Below, in pieces: positions 13,779 to 13,829 of a stretch of DNA of 13,829 nucleotides (position 1 is its first letter; each line of letters opens with the position of its first letter). The notes beneath the pieces are model-generated. The model searched no databases and was not told the DNA's origin. It saw only the letters and a program-made list of their open reading frames with translations. This DNA is from Chloroflexota bacterium (GTDB lineage: Bacteria; Chloroflexota; Anaerolineae; Caldilineales; Caldilineaceae). The position numbers were made by a program, and so were the translations under genes. Location: contig QEUW01000201.1 in the NCBI GenBank assembly GCA_003577005.1, positions 1 to 13,829 on the forward strand, read 5' to 3'.

Positions 13779-13829
13779 GGAGGTGACCGGAGACAACCTG
13801 ATTTGTCGAGCATTCATCCGGTCACCTCC
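13779..13829. repeat. 12-bp inverted repeat at the window edge
   Basis: GGAGGTGACCGG (13779-13790) and its exact reverse complement (13818-13829) enclose 27 bases. The right arm is cut by the window end, so the repeat may be longer. Confidence 0.55.

Overview
The window is a high-GC bacterial chromosome segment with tightly packed metabolic genes, an RNA polymerase paralogue, a toxin-antitoxin pair and many palindromic intergenic elements. The mix of an enolase-superfamily sugar-acid enzyme, a Gfo/Idh/MocA oxidoreductase, a sulfatase, PIN-type TA and CGCGGATT-like intergenic repeats is reminiscent of Chloroflexota (Anaerolineae/Caldilineae). No rRNA or other marker fixes the taxon, so this is only an impression.

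Left part (1-2688, minus strand). An ECF sigma factor overlaps by 11 bases a gene for a strongly compacted RNA polymerase beta-like protein. The core beta motifs are intact, including both active-site lysines, but the beta lobes and the flap are missing. A one-base frame change near position 602 separates it from an open frame that reads as the start of beta prime (clamp helices, lid/rudder-side motifs) and runs off the window before the catalytic NADFDGD motif would appear. Restoring the frame gives a single beta-beta prime fusion. This sigma plus miniature fused polymerase is the most unusual content of the window. A 136-bp multi-hairpin element lies just upstream of the sigma gene.

2889-4679 (plus strand). 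A clear sigma70-type promoter precedes four abutting genes: an AbrB/VapB-type antitoxin (frame broken in a G6 run), a PIN-domain VapC toxin, a SWIM zinc-finger plus helix-turn-helix protein, and a MOSC-domain protein.

4728-6043 (minus). A GNAT acetyltransferase and a class I SAM methyltransferase are translationally coupled. Hairpin elements lie on both sides.

6286-8413 (minus) and 8523-9641 (plus). A multi-pass membrane protein followed by a mandelate racemase/mannonate dehydratase-like enolase-superfamily enzyme diverges from a Gfo/Idh/MocA oxidoreductase. A tandem AT-rich palindrome that looks like a shared operator/promoter lies between them.

9642-10037 holds no gene but several repeats, including a 171-bp element with 12-bp terminal inverted repeats that carries two hairpins of a family also present at 4693. 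A DinB-family protein follows (plus).

10516-13657 (minus). A cytoplasmic-type sulfatase, an aldo/keto reductase and a GNAT acetyltransferase form a likely operon. With the enolase-superfamily and Gfo/Idh genes this suggests catabolism of (possibly sulfated) sugars or sugar acids, as an inference from context. The right end is palindromic non-coding DNA.

At least three, possibly four, reading frames are broken by single-base changes, at least two of them in or next to homopolymers (G6, A6). This pattern suggests consensus errors in the assembly rather than four pseudogenes.
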